From Chryseobacterium sp. (GTDB taxonomy: Bacteria > Bacteroidota > Bacteroidia > Flavobacteriales > Weeksellaceae): DNA of 64,000 nt. The translations under genes were made by a program, and so were the position numbers. The DNA is taken from positions 1-64,000 of the forward strand of contig JAITMC010000040.1 of assembly GCA_031277615.1 (NCBI GenBank), given 5' to 3'. The first letter of the stretch is position 1, and every line of letters begins with the position of its first letter. Below are positions 16,765 through 28,225 of the stretch, one piece after another. The notes beneath the pieces are model-generated. The model was not told the DNA's origin. It saw only the letters and a program-made list of their open reading frames with translations, and did not search any database.

Positions 16765-17730
16765 TTAATTTTTATTTAATTTCACCTTAAGATTCTTAAT
16801 CATATCTTTTGTCATTTCAGAAATTCCGAAATCGTAGGTCAGTCCCCAGTCTTTTTTAGCTACAGAATCATCAATGGAAGCCGGCCATGAATCTGCAATA
16901 GCCTGTCTGAAATCCGGCTTATAATCAATGGTAAAATCCGGGATTTCTTTTTTGATTTCTTCTGCCAGTTCTTTCGGGGTAAATGACATTCCTCCCAGAT
17001 TATATGAAGAACGAACGGTCAGACTTTCTTTCGGAGCTTCCATCAGTTTCAATGTTGCATTGATGGCGTCATCCATATACAGCATCGGCATTCCTGTATC
17101 TTCGGAAATAAAACTCGTATAGGTTCCGTTTTCTATGGCTTTGTAAAAAATTTCCACTGCATAATCCGTGGTCCCGCCTCCCGCAGGTGTCTTCCATGAA
17201 ATCAATCCAGGGTAACGGATACTTCTTACGTCTACTCCGTGTTTATCAAAATAATATTCACACCATTTTTCTCCGGCCATTTTAGAAATTCCATATACGG
17301 TGGTTGGGTTCAGAACAACCTCCTGCCCCACATTTTCTTTTGGGATTCCTTTTCCGAATACGGCAATTGAACTTGGCCAGAAAATCTTTCTGATCAGTCC
17401 TTCTTTTGCCATTTCACAGAAGTGAAGAAGCGGCTCCAGATTCAGTTTCCAGGCAAAAACAGGCTGCTTTTCCGAGGTTCCGGATAAAAGTGAAGCCAGG
17501 TGATAGACAGTCGTGATATCATAATCTTTAACAATCTGTCTTACCAGTTGGGTATTGGTAACGTCCATTCTTTCATAATGCCCCGCAGAGGTAATTCCCT
17601 CCTGCCATCGGTCAAGTCCTGAAGCAACAACATTGTCCGCTCCGTGAATTTCAACAAGTCTGTTGGTGAGTTCGGTGCCTATTTGCCCCAGGGCACCTGT
17701 AATCAGTATTCTTTCCGTATAGGATTCCAT
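16765..17730 (-). CDS. tdh: L-threonine 3-dehydrogenase, SDR type
   Basis: A 321-residue extended short-chain dehydrogenase of the bacterial/animal SDR-type threonine dehydrogenase family. It oxidises L-threonine to 2-amino-3-oxobutyrate with NAD. Motifs: NAD-binding ITGALGQIGTELT, YHLASLLSG, the catalytic WPSSIAVFG and YGISK, and the family's RYPGLISWKTPAGGGTTDYAVE. Full length. A -7 box is just upstream. No kbl (glycine C-acetyltransferase) is adjacent in this window. Confidence 0.93.
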   Translation of the reverse strand: MESYTERILITGALGQIGTELTNRLVEIHGADNVVASGLDRWQEGITSAGHYERMDVTNTQLVRQIVKDYDITTVYHLASLLSGTSEKQPVFAWKLNLEPLLHFCEMAKEGLIRKIFWPSSIAVFGKGIPKENVGQEVVLNPTTVYGISKMAGEKWCEYYFDKHGVDVRSIRYPGLISWKTPAGGGTTDYAVEIFYKAIENGTYTSFISEDTGMPMLYMDDAINATLKLMEAPKESLTVRSSYNLGGMSFTPKELAEEIKKEIPDFTIDYKPDFRQAIADSWPASIDDSVAKKDWGLTYDFGISEMTKDMIKNLKVKLNKN

Positions 17731-17753
17731 TTAAATATTTTTTTAGAGTTGTA

Positions 17754-17761
17754 CAAAAGTA
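17754..17761 (-). promoter_or_regulatory. -7 promoter box of tdh
   Basis: TACTTTTG on the minus strand, 24 bases before the tdh ATG. Confidence 0.55.
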
Positions 17762-17990
17762 AAAAAATCATGCATATCATAATAAAAAAGCAGGCGGTAA
17801 AAACATCTTCCATCAGCTTAATTGAAAAAAATAATCTCATCAGCATTGATTATCAGGAAATCAATCATATTTATTATTTAATATCAACTCAATATCAATA
17901 GGCGGCATTCCCCTGTGATTATTGATTTACAGTGGCTACTCCTCCATTTCTATTTGTTTAGAGGGCAGTGATTTACATGAAAAAAATATC

Positions 17991-17998
17991 TACTTTTG
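17991..17998 (+). promoter_or_regulatory. -7 promoter box of ggt
   Basis: TACTTTTG, 16 bases before the ggt ATG, so the transcript leader would be about ten bases. Confidence 0.5.
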
Positions 17999-18014
17999 TT
18001 GTAAAGAAAATCCT

Positions 18015-19703
18015 ATGAAGAAGTTTTTTATGGCAACAGTACTGCTGGCCGCTCATTTTTACCAGGCCCAGTTTACTGATATCAGCATTGTAAAGGAGGT
18101 AAAAGTAAAGAATAAGGGCGTTGTGGTATCTGCGCACCCTTTAGCCAGTGAAGCCGGCGCAAAAGTGCTTAAAATGGGCGGAAACGCTTACGATGCCGTT
18201 GTTGCCACCCAATATGCTTTAGCCGTAGTTTATCCTCAGGCCGGAAACATCGGCGGTGGCGGATTTTTAGTCGGGGTTAAAAGCAATGGGGAAAAGTTCA
18301 CACTGGACTACAGGGAAACAGCTCCTTCAAAGGCTTCAAGGGATATGTACCTCGATAAAAAAGGAAAAGCCGATACCGATCTTTCTCAAAACGGAAGACT
18401 GGCAGTAGGCATCCCGGGAAGTGTGGCCGGTTTTTTTGCCACCTTAAAACACTGTAAGCTTCCTATGGAAAAAATCATTCAGCCTGCCATTGATCTGGCA
18501 GAACAGGGATTTTCAATCACAGAGCAGGAAGCTGACATGCTCAATAACAACAGAGAATACTTCAAAAAACACAATACTTCTTCTATTGTTTTTGTAAAGG
18601 ATGCTCCCTGGAAGGCCGGAGATATTCTCGTTCAGAAAGAACTGGCTGCCACCTTAAAGCTGATTCAGAAGTTGGGAGCCAAAGGATTTTATGAAGGAAA
18701 AACAGCGCAACTTCTGATTGCAGAAATGAAGAAAGGCAACGGAATCATTACACTGGAAGATCTTAAAAACTATAAGGTTGCAGAAAGAAAGGCCTTGGAA
18801 TTTGAATATAAAGGAAATCATGTGGTCTCTATGCCTCTTCCTTCAAGTGGCGGGGTTCTTCTGGCCCAGATGCTCAGAATGGCCAGTTTTGAAAATCTGG
18901 AGAAATACCAGCAGAACTCCACAAAGGCTGTTCAGATCATGACCGAAGCGGAAAGAAGAGCATTTGCCGACAGAGCGGAATATATGGGAGATCCGGATTT
19001 TATTCAGGATAAAACCGCTTACCTGATCTCTGATGACTACCTGAAAGGCAGATGGAAAAGCTTCAGCTTTAATAAGGCCACTCCAAGTTCGGAAGTCGGA
19101 AAGATTATTCCTCAACCAAAAGAATCTACCCAAACCACTCATATCTCGGTTCTCGACAAAGACGGCAATGCAGCTTCCGTGACGACCACACTCAACGGAT
19201 ATTACGGCAGCAAGGTTGTGGTTTCAGGAGCGGGATTCTTTTTAAATAATGAAATGGATGACTTTTCCATCAAACCCGGAGTTCCCAATATGTTCGGAGC
19301 AGTGGGCGGCGAGGCCAATTCCATTCAGCCTAATAAAAGAATGCTGTCTTCTATGACGCCTACGATACTTCTGAAAAACGGCAAACCTTATATGGTGGTC
19401 GGAACGCCGGGAGGAACAACAATTCCCACATCCGTTTACCAATCGATTGTAAATGTTGTAGATTTTAAGCTGAATGCCAATATCTCAGTGAATGCTCCTA
19501 AATTCCATCATCAGTGGCTTCCGGAAACCATAAAAGTGGAAAATAATTTCCCTGAAAGCACCATTTCTGAGCTGCAAAGCAAAAATTATGTGATTGAAAA
19601 GGTAAAACAGATCGGAAAAACAGAAATGATCGTCCTTGATGATAACGGTAACATCCATGCGGTAGCAGATGGCCGCGGGGATGACTCAGTTGCGGTTGAG
19701 TAA
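18015..19703 (+). CDS. ggt: gamma-glutamyltransferase precursor
   Basis: A 563-residue exported N-terminal-nucleophile enzyme that cleaves glutathione and other gamma-glutamyl compounds. Signal peptide about residues 1-18 (to FYQA). The autocleavage site is QTTHISVLDKDGNAASVTTTLN, where Thr374 should become the N-terminus of the small subunit. Other family motifs: NIGGGGFLVG, DYRETAP, and LSSMTPTILLKNGKP with VGTPGG. The start was set at the ATG at 18015, since the longer frame lacks a signal peptide. Periplasmic, monocistronic. Confidence 0.95.
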   Translation: MKKFFMATVLLAAHFYQAQFTDISIVKEVKVKNKGVVVSAHPLASEAGAKVLKMGGNAYDAVVATQYALAVVYPQAGNIGGGGFLVGVKSNGEKFTLDYRETAPSKASRDMYLDKKGKADTDLSQNGRLAVGIPGSVAGFFATLKHCKLPMEKIIQPAIDLAEQGFSITEQEADMLNNNREYFKKHNTSSIVFVKDAPWKAGDILVQKELAATLKLIQKLGAKGFYEGKTAQLLIAEMKKGNGIITLEDLKNYKVAERKALEFEYKGNHVVSMPLPSSGGVLLAQMLRMASFENLEKYQQNSTKAVQIMTEAERRAFADRAEYMGDPDFIQDKTAYLISDDYLKGRWKSFSFNKATPSSEVGKIIPQPKESTQTTHISVLDKDGNAASVTTTLNGYYGSKVVVSGAGFFLNNEMDDFSIKPGVPNMFGAVGGEANSIQPNKRMLSSMTPTILLKNGKPYMVVGTPGGTTIPTSVYQSIVNVVDFKLNANISVNAPKFHHQWLPETIKVENNFPESTISELQSKNYVIEKVKQIGKTEMIVLDDNGNIHAVADGRGDDSVAVE

Positions 19704-19972
19704 TTTGTTGAGTGATGGGTGATGGATGATGGATGGTCATGACAGCCTTAAAGATAACCTGTCTCATTAATTCAATAGCTACGGCGGTTCAAAAGCAACC
19801 GGCAAAAGACAGCTGCAATACCGTCCGGATCATCCTGCCGAGATTGAGAAAAAAAATGTCGGGGTGAGAATATGAAGAAGGATGATGGGTGTTTATTTGG
19901 TCAAAGTTTTAATTTACTGTACAGAAACCATGTTACTCTGATCAATAACACGATCAGATCACTTATCAAACA

Positions 19973-20824
19973 TTAAACCAGGATATTTAAGCTTGCAGGA
20001 AGTACTTTCACGTGAATCGGGGATTTTATTTTATTGAATTCACCATCGAGATGCCAGTTTTTGGTATTCACTGAAAATGAAATTTCGGAAACGGGAAGAT
20101 AGGTTACATATTCGTCATCTTTCAGCCTTTTCGTGAACATTCTGAAGGCGAAAAGCGCAGAATAGGTCAGCGGAAATTTTTTCACCAGCACCATATCGAC
20201 AAGTCCGTCACTTTTGCTTGCATTGGGAGCGATATAGGCATTGTTTCCAAACTGGCGGGTATTGGCAATATTCAGCATCAGGTATTTCCCGTTGTACTGC
20301 TGGTATTTTTCGTCAGAGAACTTGACTTTGATCGGCTTATAATTGAAGAATGTTTTAAGGGAAACTTTAATATAGTTTTTAAATCCGCGGCTTGTTTTTT
20401 CAAATTCTTTCACCACTTTACCGTCAAAACCTGTACCGGATACATTAATGGAAAGCCTTTCATTCACCATAAAGGTATCGATCTTCCTCGATTTTTCTGC
20501 TTTAATTTTCGCCAAAAGCTCATCAAGGTTTTTGTTGAAGCGGGTTTCATTGGAAAAACCATTCCCGGATCCTGCCGGAAATATCGCGAGAATCTTATCT
20601 GTATTGATCAGATTTTTGGCCACCGTAGAAATTGTCCCGTCCCCTCCGATGGCCACAAAGATATCTACCTGATCAAAATGGGTTCTGATGAAATCATCTG
20701 TTCCCGGAATAGATTCAGAGATGTAATATAAAGGATTATCGACCTTTTTTTTAAGTTCATTCAGGAACGGCTGATAATTCTTTTTGGCCGAAAAGGGATT
20801 GATGATAAAAGCTGCTTTTTCCAT
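19973..20824 (-). CDS. diacylglycerol kinase-like lipid kinase (YegS/BmrU family)
   Basis: A 283-residue lipid kinase with the DAGK catalytic domain: INPFSAKK near the N-terminus, the ATP-binding GGDGT at residues 60-64, and GSGNGFSNE. The C-terminal half is the all-beta domain of the YegS fold (NIANTRQFGNNAYIAPNASKSDGLVDMVLV). It phosphorylates diacylglycerol, sphingosine-like bases or similar; flavobacteria make sphingolipids, but specificity is open. The ATG at 20824 follows a terminator hairpin, so the longer frame (to 20863) is rejected. Confidence 0.9.
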   Translation of the reverse strand: MEKAAFIINPFSAKKNYQPFLNELKKKVDNPLYYISESIPGTDDFIRTHFDQVDIFVAIGGDGTISTVAKNLINTDKILAIFPAGSGNGFSNETRFNKNLDELLAKIKAEKSRKIDTFMVNERLSINVSGTGFDGKVVKEFEKTSRGFKNYIKVSLKTFFNYKPIKVKFSDEKYQQYNGKYLMLNIANTRQFGNNAYIAPNASKSDGLVDMVLVKKFPLTYSALFAFRMFTKRLKDDEYVTYLPVSEISFSVNTKNWHLDGEFNKIKSPIHVKVLPASLNILV

Positions 20825-20840
20825 TACCGCAAAAATAGAA

Positions 20841-20863
20841 AATGCTTCCTGATCGGGAAGCAT
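20841..20863 (-). terminator. terminator between the lipoprotein and lipid kinase genes
   Basis: AATGCTTCC pairs with GGGAAGCATT across TGATC, followed on the minus strand by a T-rich tail. It lies right after the 20869 stop. Confidence 0.65.
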
Positions 20864-20868
20864 TTTAT

Positions 20869-21696
20869 TTATTTTATTTTCATTCTTTCTTTAAACTCGG
20901 GAACCAATGTATCATTAAGCTCCTCCCAGGAAACCGGAATTATGATATCGCCTGCTGCAAAAGCGGTGATTTCATAAGGACTGTAATGGAAATATAGGTT
21001 TTTCTGGTCAAAATAGAAGTTTTGTGATACCGGAATCACTTCCACAAGCAGCATTTCAGAGTTTTTCACTTCTCCTTTATCGTCTGTAGCTCCGTTGGGC
21101 ACTTTATCCACGTTCTTCATCAGAAGAGCCTCAAGTTTGGCTGTAGGAATGGTGGTGATATCTTTAAGTAACAGTCTCCGATTCTTTTTAAGGTCAAAAA
21201 CCCTTTCTGCGAATGCATATTGATCATGAGCTCCTCCTATGTATGAGCTTTGCGCATATTGCAGATGCATATAATCGCTGATATTGGAAATCAGTTTCAT
21301 CCGTGAATCGGTATACCAGCTTTGAGCAAAGGTAATATCGGAAAGGATATCTTTACTTTCATTTTTCACAGAACTGAAATACTGATCTTTCTGATCATTC
21401 AGATAAGCCTCCAGTCCTTTTTTGGAAAAGTCTTGGATGCCGTTATGATAAAGATAAATACTGTCCAGCAGTGGTTTGCTTTTTAGTTCAGGGAACACCA
21501 GCATTCTGGAAGAGAAAAGCGCTGAGAGGGAATCGCCGATCTTTACAGAATCGGATACGTGTACCGAATCTACCGTTAGTTTTACAAGAGCAGAGGAATC
21601 TGTTTTATCTGCAGACGTTTCATTTTTTTGCTCTTTCTTACAGGAAGAAAAAGCCAGAAAAGAAAAAACCGCCAGAGCAGCCATATAGTTTTTCAT
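20869..21696 (-). CDS. DUF3298/RsiV-like lipoprotein
   Basis: A 275-residue protein starting at the ATG at 21696, with a lipoprotein signal (FLAFSSC, Cys near residue 19), a Ser/Thr/Asp-rich linker, and a DUF4163-DUF3298 type domain. The domain end carries FYFDQKNLYFHYSPYEITAFAAGDIIIPVSW, characteristic of the RsiV/DUF3298 fold. Function unknown; the family includes lysozyme-binding anti-sigma factors, but no sigma gene is adjacent. Expected at a membrane facing the periplasm. Confidence 0.8.
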   Translation of the reverse strand: MKNYMAALAVFSFLAFSSCKKEQKNETSADKTDSSALVKLTVDSVHVSDSVKIGDSLSALFSSRMLVFPELKSKPLLDSIYLYHNGIQDFSKKGLEAYLNDQKDQYFSSVKNESKDILSDITFAQSWYTDSRMKLISNISDYMHLQYAQSSYIGGAHDQYAFAERVFDLKKNRRLLLKDITTIPTAKLEALLMKNVDKVPNGATDDKGEVKNSEMLLVEVIPVSQNFYFDQKNLYFHYSPYEITAFAAGDIIIPVSWEELNDTLVPEFKERMKIK

Positions 21697-21721
21697 AATT
21701 ATAATTTTCCTTAGCAATGCA

Positions 21722-21749
21722 AAAACCATTCAAAAAGATGAATGGTTTT
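21722..21749 (-). terminator. terminator after the first DUF3857 gene
   Basis: AAAACCATTC pairs perfectly with GAATGGTTTT over an 8-base loop, 38 bases past the stop at 21787. Confidence 0.7.
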
Positions 21750-21786
21750 GAAAAAAATTTATATTTTTTTTATTGAAATCTGATTT

Positions 21787-23721
21787 TTAAGACTTTTTTA
21801 CCAGGCTGATAACCTGGTTTTCACTTTTTGAGGCGGTGTTCCAGATTTGTCTGAAGGCAGGATAATATTCTTTTGGGTAATCCGGGCTTGCAACCTTTAT
21901 GGTGGAAGTAATCTCTAACTTATTTCCCTTCAGTTCAGCAATATAATTATATTCAATTTCTTTATTATCGGTAATAATCTTCTTGCTTTTCGGCATTTCT
22001 TCAATGGTATATCCTTCCGGGATTTCTAAAGTAATTTTTTTCACCTTTGTAAAAGCAGATACCAGTTCAATAGGATGTTTCCGAGCTTCTATCTGATCAA
22101 ATTCACTGGAACTTTTACCCAGAAAAAGCATGGGATTGATGATCATTTTTTTTCCAATTCTGTCGATCAGATTTTCAGAAGAAAACTTCATGGTACTTTC
22201 AAATTCTCCATTTTCCAGAACCTTACAATCAATATCTGTAAAATCTATTGAGAAGTTTTCTTTATACTGCTTTTTGTATTTTTCAGCATTTTCATCATAG
22301 CTTTCTTTAACGAACATCCCAAAAGAACCTGTATCTCTATCTGAATAGGTGCCGGAGATACTGCCATCTGCATTGATCTTAGCCTGTGCTGTAAGATAAT
22401 TATAGCTGGTTGTAGCATTGGCCATCTGCATCTGTAATACTTTTTCTTTTGCCAGCAAAATTCCATACCCATTCCAGTCTCTAGGCGGAAGGTTATCCAT
22501 TGAAGACTGTTTAGAAGTAGCATCAAAGAGGCTGTACCGATCTTTATTTCCTACAACAGCCAATACAAAATTGGTACTCATAAGGCTGGGATAGGCCAGA
22601 TTAATCAACCCGTGATCTACTGTGGAAATAAGAAGCGGATCTGCTTTTAAGCCGGCTTCCCTAAGCATCATTACTAGAAAAAGATTGATTTCAGCGGCAT
22701 TTCCTGTTTTGGTTTCCACTAATTTTTTCAATCCGTCTTCGGTGTAGATTCCCCGGTCATTATTCCAGGTAAATGTATTTTTTACGTAATCAAAAATAGC
22801 ATTGGCCTTCTCTACCTCTGTTTTTAATCCGGCGACGGCAGCAGGCATATTTTCTTTTGCCAGTTTTGTTTTTTTCAGTTCCTCTCCAAAATCTTCGTCC
22901 TTATACAATTTTTCTTTTATCTCTTCCCACGATGACGAATGCATTTTCAGCTGTCCGAAATTGGAGGAATGAACTTCAGCACTTATTTTTGTACGGTAAT
23001 TCCGGTCATTTTTCACATATTTTTCAGTTTTGAACCCTTTTACATTTTCAAAACCTAATCGATAGGTCTTATAATCGGCACCAAATAAGACTTTATCTTC
23101 AACAGACTTGTATTTTGGCATTAAAGATCCGGTATAATTAAGGTTATATGCAATATTAACAGGACTATCCAGTACATATTCCGTATACAGCGAAGGAGTA
23201 TCCAGCTCTATCAGTATTTCGGGTATTGAATATAGAAACGGTGATAAAATCTCATACTGGTATTCTATTACAGAACCATTTTTCACATTGGGAAAGGCAA
23301 ATTTTGTAACGCTGGTATATTTGCTTTCCTTACTTTTATATTTCGAGCTTTTATCCACTTTTGTAGAAACAGCAGTGCCGTTTTCAAGATTATAGGTAAA
23401 TGCTTTTATTTTGTTCAGGGTTTCTCTGGCGCCAGAACTTTGATGGAGTGGAATTTCAAGATTAAGCCAATCTTCTGCTTTATCTTTATCGTAAATTTTC
23501 ACTCGACAAAAAACATTTTTGTGGAACTCCCCTTTCGATCCATCAATATTATAATGCACCGAACGATACAAAATTTCAGCGGGTGCATTTTCGTCCAGAG
23601 CAGATTTAACCTTATTCAGATCTTCATTATTAAATTTAGGAGGGTCTAAAAATTCATGTTTCTGACCGTTTATTAACACCAGATTACAATAGCAAAAAGC
23701 CAGTAAAAGGACTTTCTTCAT
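21787..23721 (-). CDS. DUF3857/transglutaminase-like protein lacking the catalytic Cys
   Basis: A 644-residue exported protein: signal peptide (about 1-19), DUF3857 beta-rich domain, then a transglutaminase-like region. The usual GDCK motif, present in the upstream paralogue, is replaced by TGNAAEIN (near residue 345), so the nucleophile Cys is gone, while the ISTVDHG histidine region remains. Ten bases separate it from the paralogue at 23731, so the two form an operon ending in a terminator. Probably a binding or structural partner rather than an enzyme. Confidence 0.82.
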   Translation of the reverse strand: MKKVLLLAFCYCNLVLINGQKHEFLDPPKFNNEDLNKVKSALDENAPAEILYRSVHYNIDGSKGEFHKNVFCRVKIYDKDKAEDWLNLEIPLHQSSGARETLNKIKAFTYNLENGTAVSTKVDKSSKYKSKESKYTSVTKFAFPNVKNGSVIEYQYEILSPFLYSIPEILIELDTPSLYTEYVLDSPVNIAYNLNYTGSLMPKYKSVEDKVLFGADYKTYRLGFENVKGFKTEKYVKNDRNYRTKISAEVHSSNFGQLKMHSSSWEEIKEKLYKDEDFGEELKKTKLAKENMPAAVAGLKTEVEKANAIFDYVKNTFTWNNDRGIYTEDGLKKLVETKTGNAAEINLFLVMMLREAGLKADPLLISTVDHGLINLAYPSLMSTNFVLAVVGNKDRYSLFDATSKQSSMDNLPPRDWNGYGILLAKEKVLQMQMANATTSYNYLTAQAKINADGSISGTYSDRDTGSFGMFVKESYDENAEKYKKQYKENFSIDFTDIDCKVLENGEFESTMKFSSENLIDRIGKKMIINPMLFLGKSSSEFDQIEARKHPIELVSAFTKVKKITLEIPEGYTIEEMPKSKKIITDNKEIEYNYIAELKGNKLEITSTIKVASPDYPKEYYPAFRQIWNTASKSENQVISLVKKS

Positions 23722-23730
23722 GGTTATGTT

Positions 23731-25623
23731 TTATATTTTTGTTACTAGAATTTTTGAATTGTCAGCGTTGAGCGTTTTTTTTCTGAAGCTGATATAATCA
23801 TTGTATTTTTCCTTCGGGAATATACCTTTATTAACTTTCATTAGTCTCCGGACTTTTACTTCACTGCCATTGGGGGTAAAATTCAGCTGGTAGGTTCCGA
23901 ATTCAGAACTGACCAGCACATTATCCGGAATCTCATCAATTTTATAGTTTTTGGGAAGGATAAAGCTGATCTCATAGTCATCTTCAAACGACTGCCCTAT
24001 TTCAAAAGGGAGTTCCCTTTTTTCATCCGTTTTATAATTATAATTACTGAAAACCGGCACCGATCTGAATATGAACCCATTTCCTATGCTTTTGGAATAG
24101 TTTCCGGCCTTGAAATCTATATCGAACATTATTGCTGCCTGATCTTTATCATTGACAAAGTTTTTCATATCAACTTTTTCAAAATTCAGCACATCAAACC
24201 GTTTTTTTAGCGTTTCGGTTTTTTCCTGTGGAGATTTATAGACATAAGGAAGGTTATAATCATACTGGCTGCCGGTATACCTCAACTGGGCTTCACCGGT
24301 AATACCGGTATCTTCATTGAGGTGAATCTTCATCGTCTGTTTTTCACTATTCTGCTGAGCTGTATAGGACGGGGTATTCACCAGTTCGATTCCTTTTTTC
24401 GTAACAGCAAGCACATTCCTGTCTGTAGTATCATAGCTCAAGTGGTTGAAAGCCATCTGTTGGGACGTATTTTCCAGCCATATATTTCCTTTTTCGGACG
24501 GTACCATAAGAATCACATGATTTCCCCCCATCGTTGGAAAATCAGGATCGAAAGAAACCTGGGATGAACTGGAGTTGATCACACAATAATGAGAAGGGAT
24601 TCCTGCTTCATTCAACAGGGTTTTCATATAATTGGTAAGACCTTTACAGTCTCCGTAACCTTTTTTCTGAACCTCATCCGGAAGCATGGGAAGCCAGCCC
24701 CCAATCCCCAGCCCTACAAATATGTAACGGGTTTTTGACTGCATATGCTGGTAAAGTGCCTTCACTTTTTCTTCTGTGGAGCCTGATAACTTCAGCGCTT
24801 CAACTTCAGCTTTAATGGAGGGAGTAGACACCGAAACAGGTTCTACCAGATTATTATAGTACCAGGTTCCGAAATCTGTCCAGTTATTTAAAGTACCCTG
24901 CTTTCCCTGCAAGTTGAATTGGGTTAAGGCAAAGCTCACCCTGGGCAAAATTTTCACCGGTTGCGGCAGCATTAATACATCATCGATAGCCGGAATATTT
25001 TTATAGGAATATATCTTTTCAACCCCGGTATCATTCAATGAGACTGAGGCATAATCATATTTTGAAGGATAAGTTTTAGTTCTCAGCTCAATTCCTGATG
25101 TATTGATGATTTTCAACTGGCTTTCCTCTAAAGAGGTGTTTGTTCCAGAAAACGGCACAAAATCGGGAATGAAAATAGTATTTTCCAATTCAATGCCATA
25201 GGAGAAGTCAATCGTATAAGGATATTGGACCGGCGTATATGATAGTGCTAAAACTCTGCTGTCTGAATAAAATACCCCTTGCCTGTTATTGGCAAAATCT
25301 CCAAAATCCGATTTTGAAAAACTTTTCAGCTTCTTGCCGGATGCATCATAAACGGTAACTTTGATATCAGAAATGCGGTCTCCTTTTTTATAAGGAATAT
25401 ATATTGCGGTTTTAGAATCGCCTTCTTTGTTCAGAACAGTTGTTACAGTATTGGTGAGATACTGTATTTCATCAATTTTATTAATCTGAATGGTTGTAAA
25501 ATCTTTTCGGATCACAACATCGGCATTCTTTTTTAAGTTTTCAGGAATTGCAGAAACCGGATAGGTCTGGGCAAAATATAATGAGGCTGTAGAAAGTGCC
25601 CCCAGAATCAAAAATTTCATCAT
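23731..25623 (-). CDS. DUF3857 and transglutaminase domain protein
   Basis: A 630-residue exported protein with a signal peptide (about 1-19), DUF3857 domain (about 40-260) and transglutaminase-like domain. The active-site motif KKGYGDCKGLTNYMKTLL (Cys near residue 325) and the following GGNHVILMVP histidine are intact. A C-terminal beta-rich region follows. Members are common and uncharacterised in Bacteroidota; proteolysis or crosslinking activity is possible. It is the first gene of a two-gene operon with a degenerate paralogue. Confidence 0.87.
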   Translation of the reverse strand: MMKFLILGALSTASLYFAQTYPVSAIPENLKKNADVVIRKDFTTIQINKIDEIQYLTNTVTTVLNKEGDSKTAIYIPYKKGDRISDIKVTVYDASGKKLKSFSKSDFGDFANNRQGVFYSDSRVLALSYTPVQYPYTIDFSYGIELENTIFIPDFVPFSGTNTSLEESQLKIINTSGIELRTKTYPSKYDYASVSLNDTGVEKIYSYKNIPAIDDVLMLPQPVKILPRVSFALTQFNLQGKQGTLNNWTDFGTWYYNNLVEPVSVSTPSIKAEVEALKLSGSTEEKVKALYQHMQSKTRYIFVGLGIGGWLPMLPDEVQKKGYGDCKGLTNYMKTLLNEAGIPSHYCVINSSSSQVSFDPDFPTMGGNHVILMVPSEKGNIWLENTSQQMAFNHLSYDTTDRNVLAVTKKGIELVNTPSYTAQQNSEKQTMKIHLNEDTGITGEAQLRYTGSQYDYNLPYVYKSPQEKTETLKKRFDVLNFEKVDMKNFVNDKDQAAIMFDIDFKAGNYSKSIGNGFIFRSVPVFSNYNYKTDEKRELPFEIGQSFEDDYEISFILPKNYKIDEIPDNVLVSSEFGTYQLNFTPNGSEVKVRRLMKVNKGIFPKEKYNDYISFRKKTLNADNSKILVTKI

Positions 25624-25639
25624 AGTTATTAAATGGAGA

Positions 25640-25647
25640 CAAAAATA
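25640..25647 (-). promoter_or_regulatory. -7 promoter box of the DUF3857 operon
   Basis: TATTTTTG on the minus strand, 16 bases before the ATG. Confidence 0.5.
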
Positions 25648-25704
25648 CTAAAATCTTATAACTGTTAAATTTTTTATTTTAATCCTGAAAGATATTGATC
25701 AAAA

Positions 25705-25726
25705 AAGGCCTCAGTGATGAGGCCTT
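25705..25726 (-). terminator. gyrB terminator
   Basis: AAGGCCTCA pairs with TGAGGCCTT over GTGA, followed on the minus strand by a T6 run; 22 bases past the gyrB stop. Confidence 0.85.
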
Positions 25727-25748
25727 CCAGGTTTATATTTTCAACAAA

Positions 25749-28225
<2,477 letters not shown>

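Noticed and set aside
19937-19958. TCTGATC/GATCAGA hairpin after the lipid kinase gene
   Set aside because: Only seven pairs and no T-run; too weak to call a terminator.
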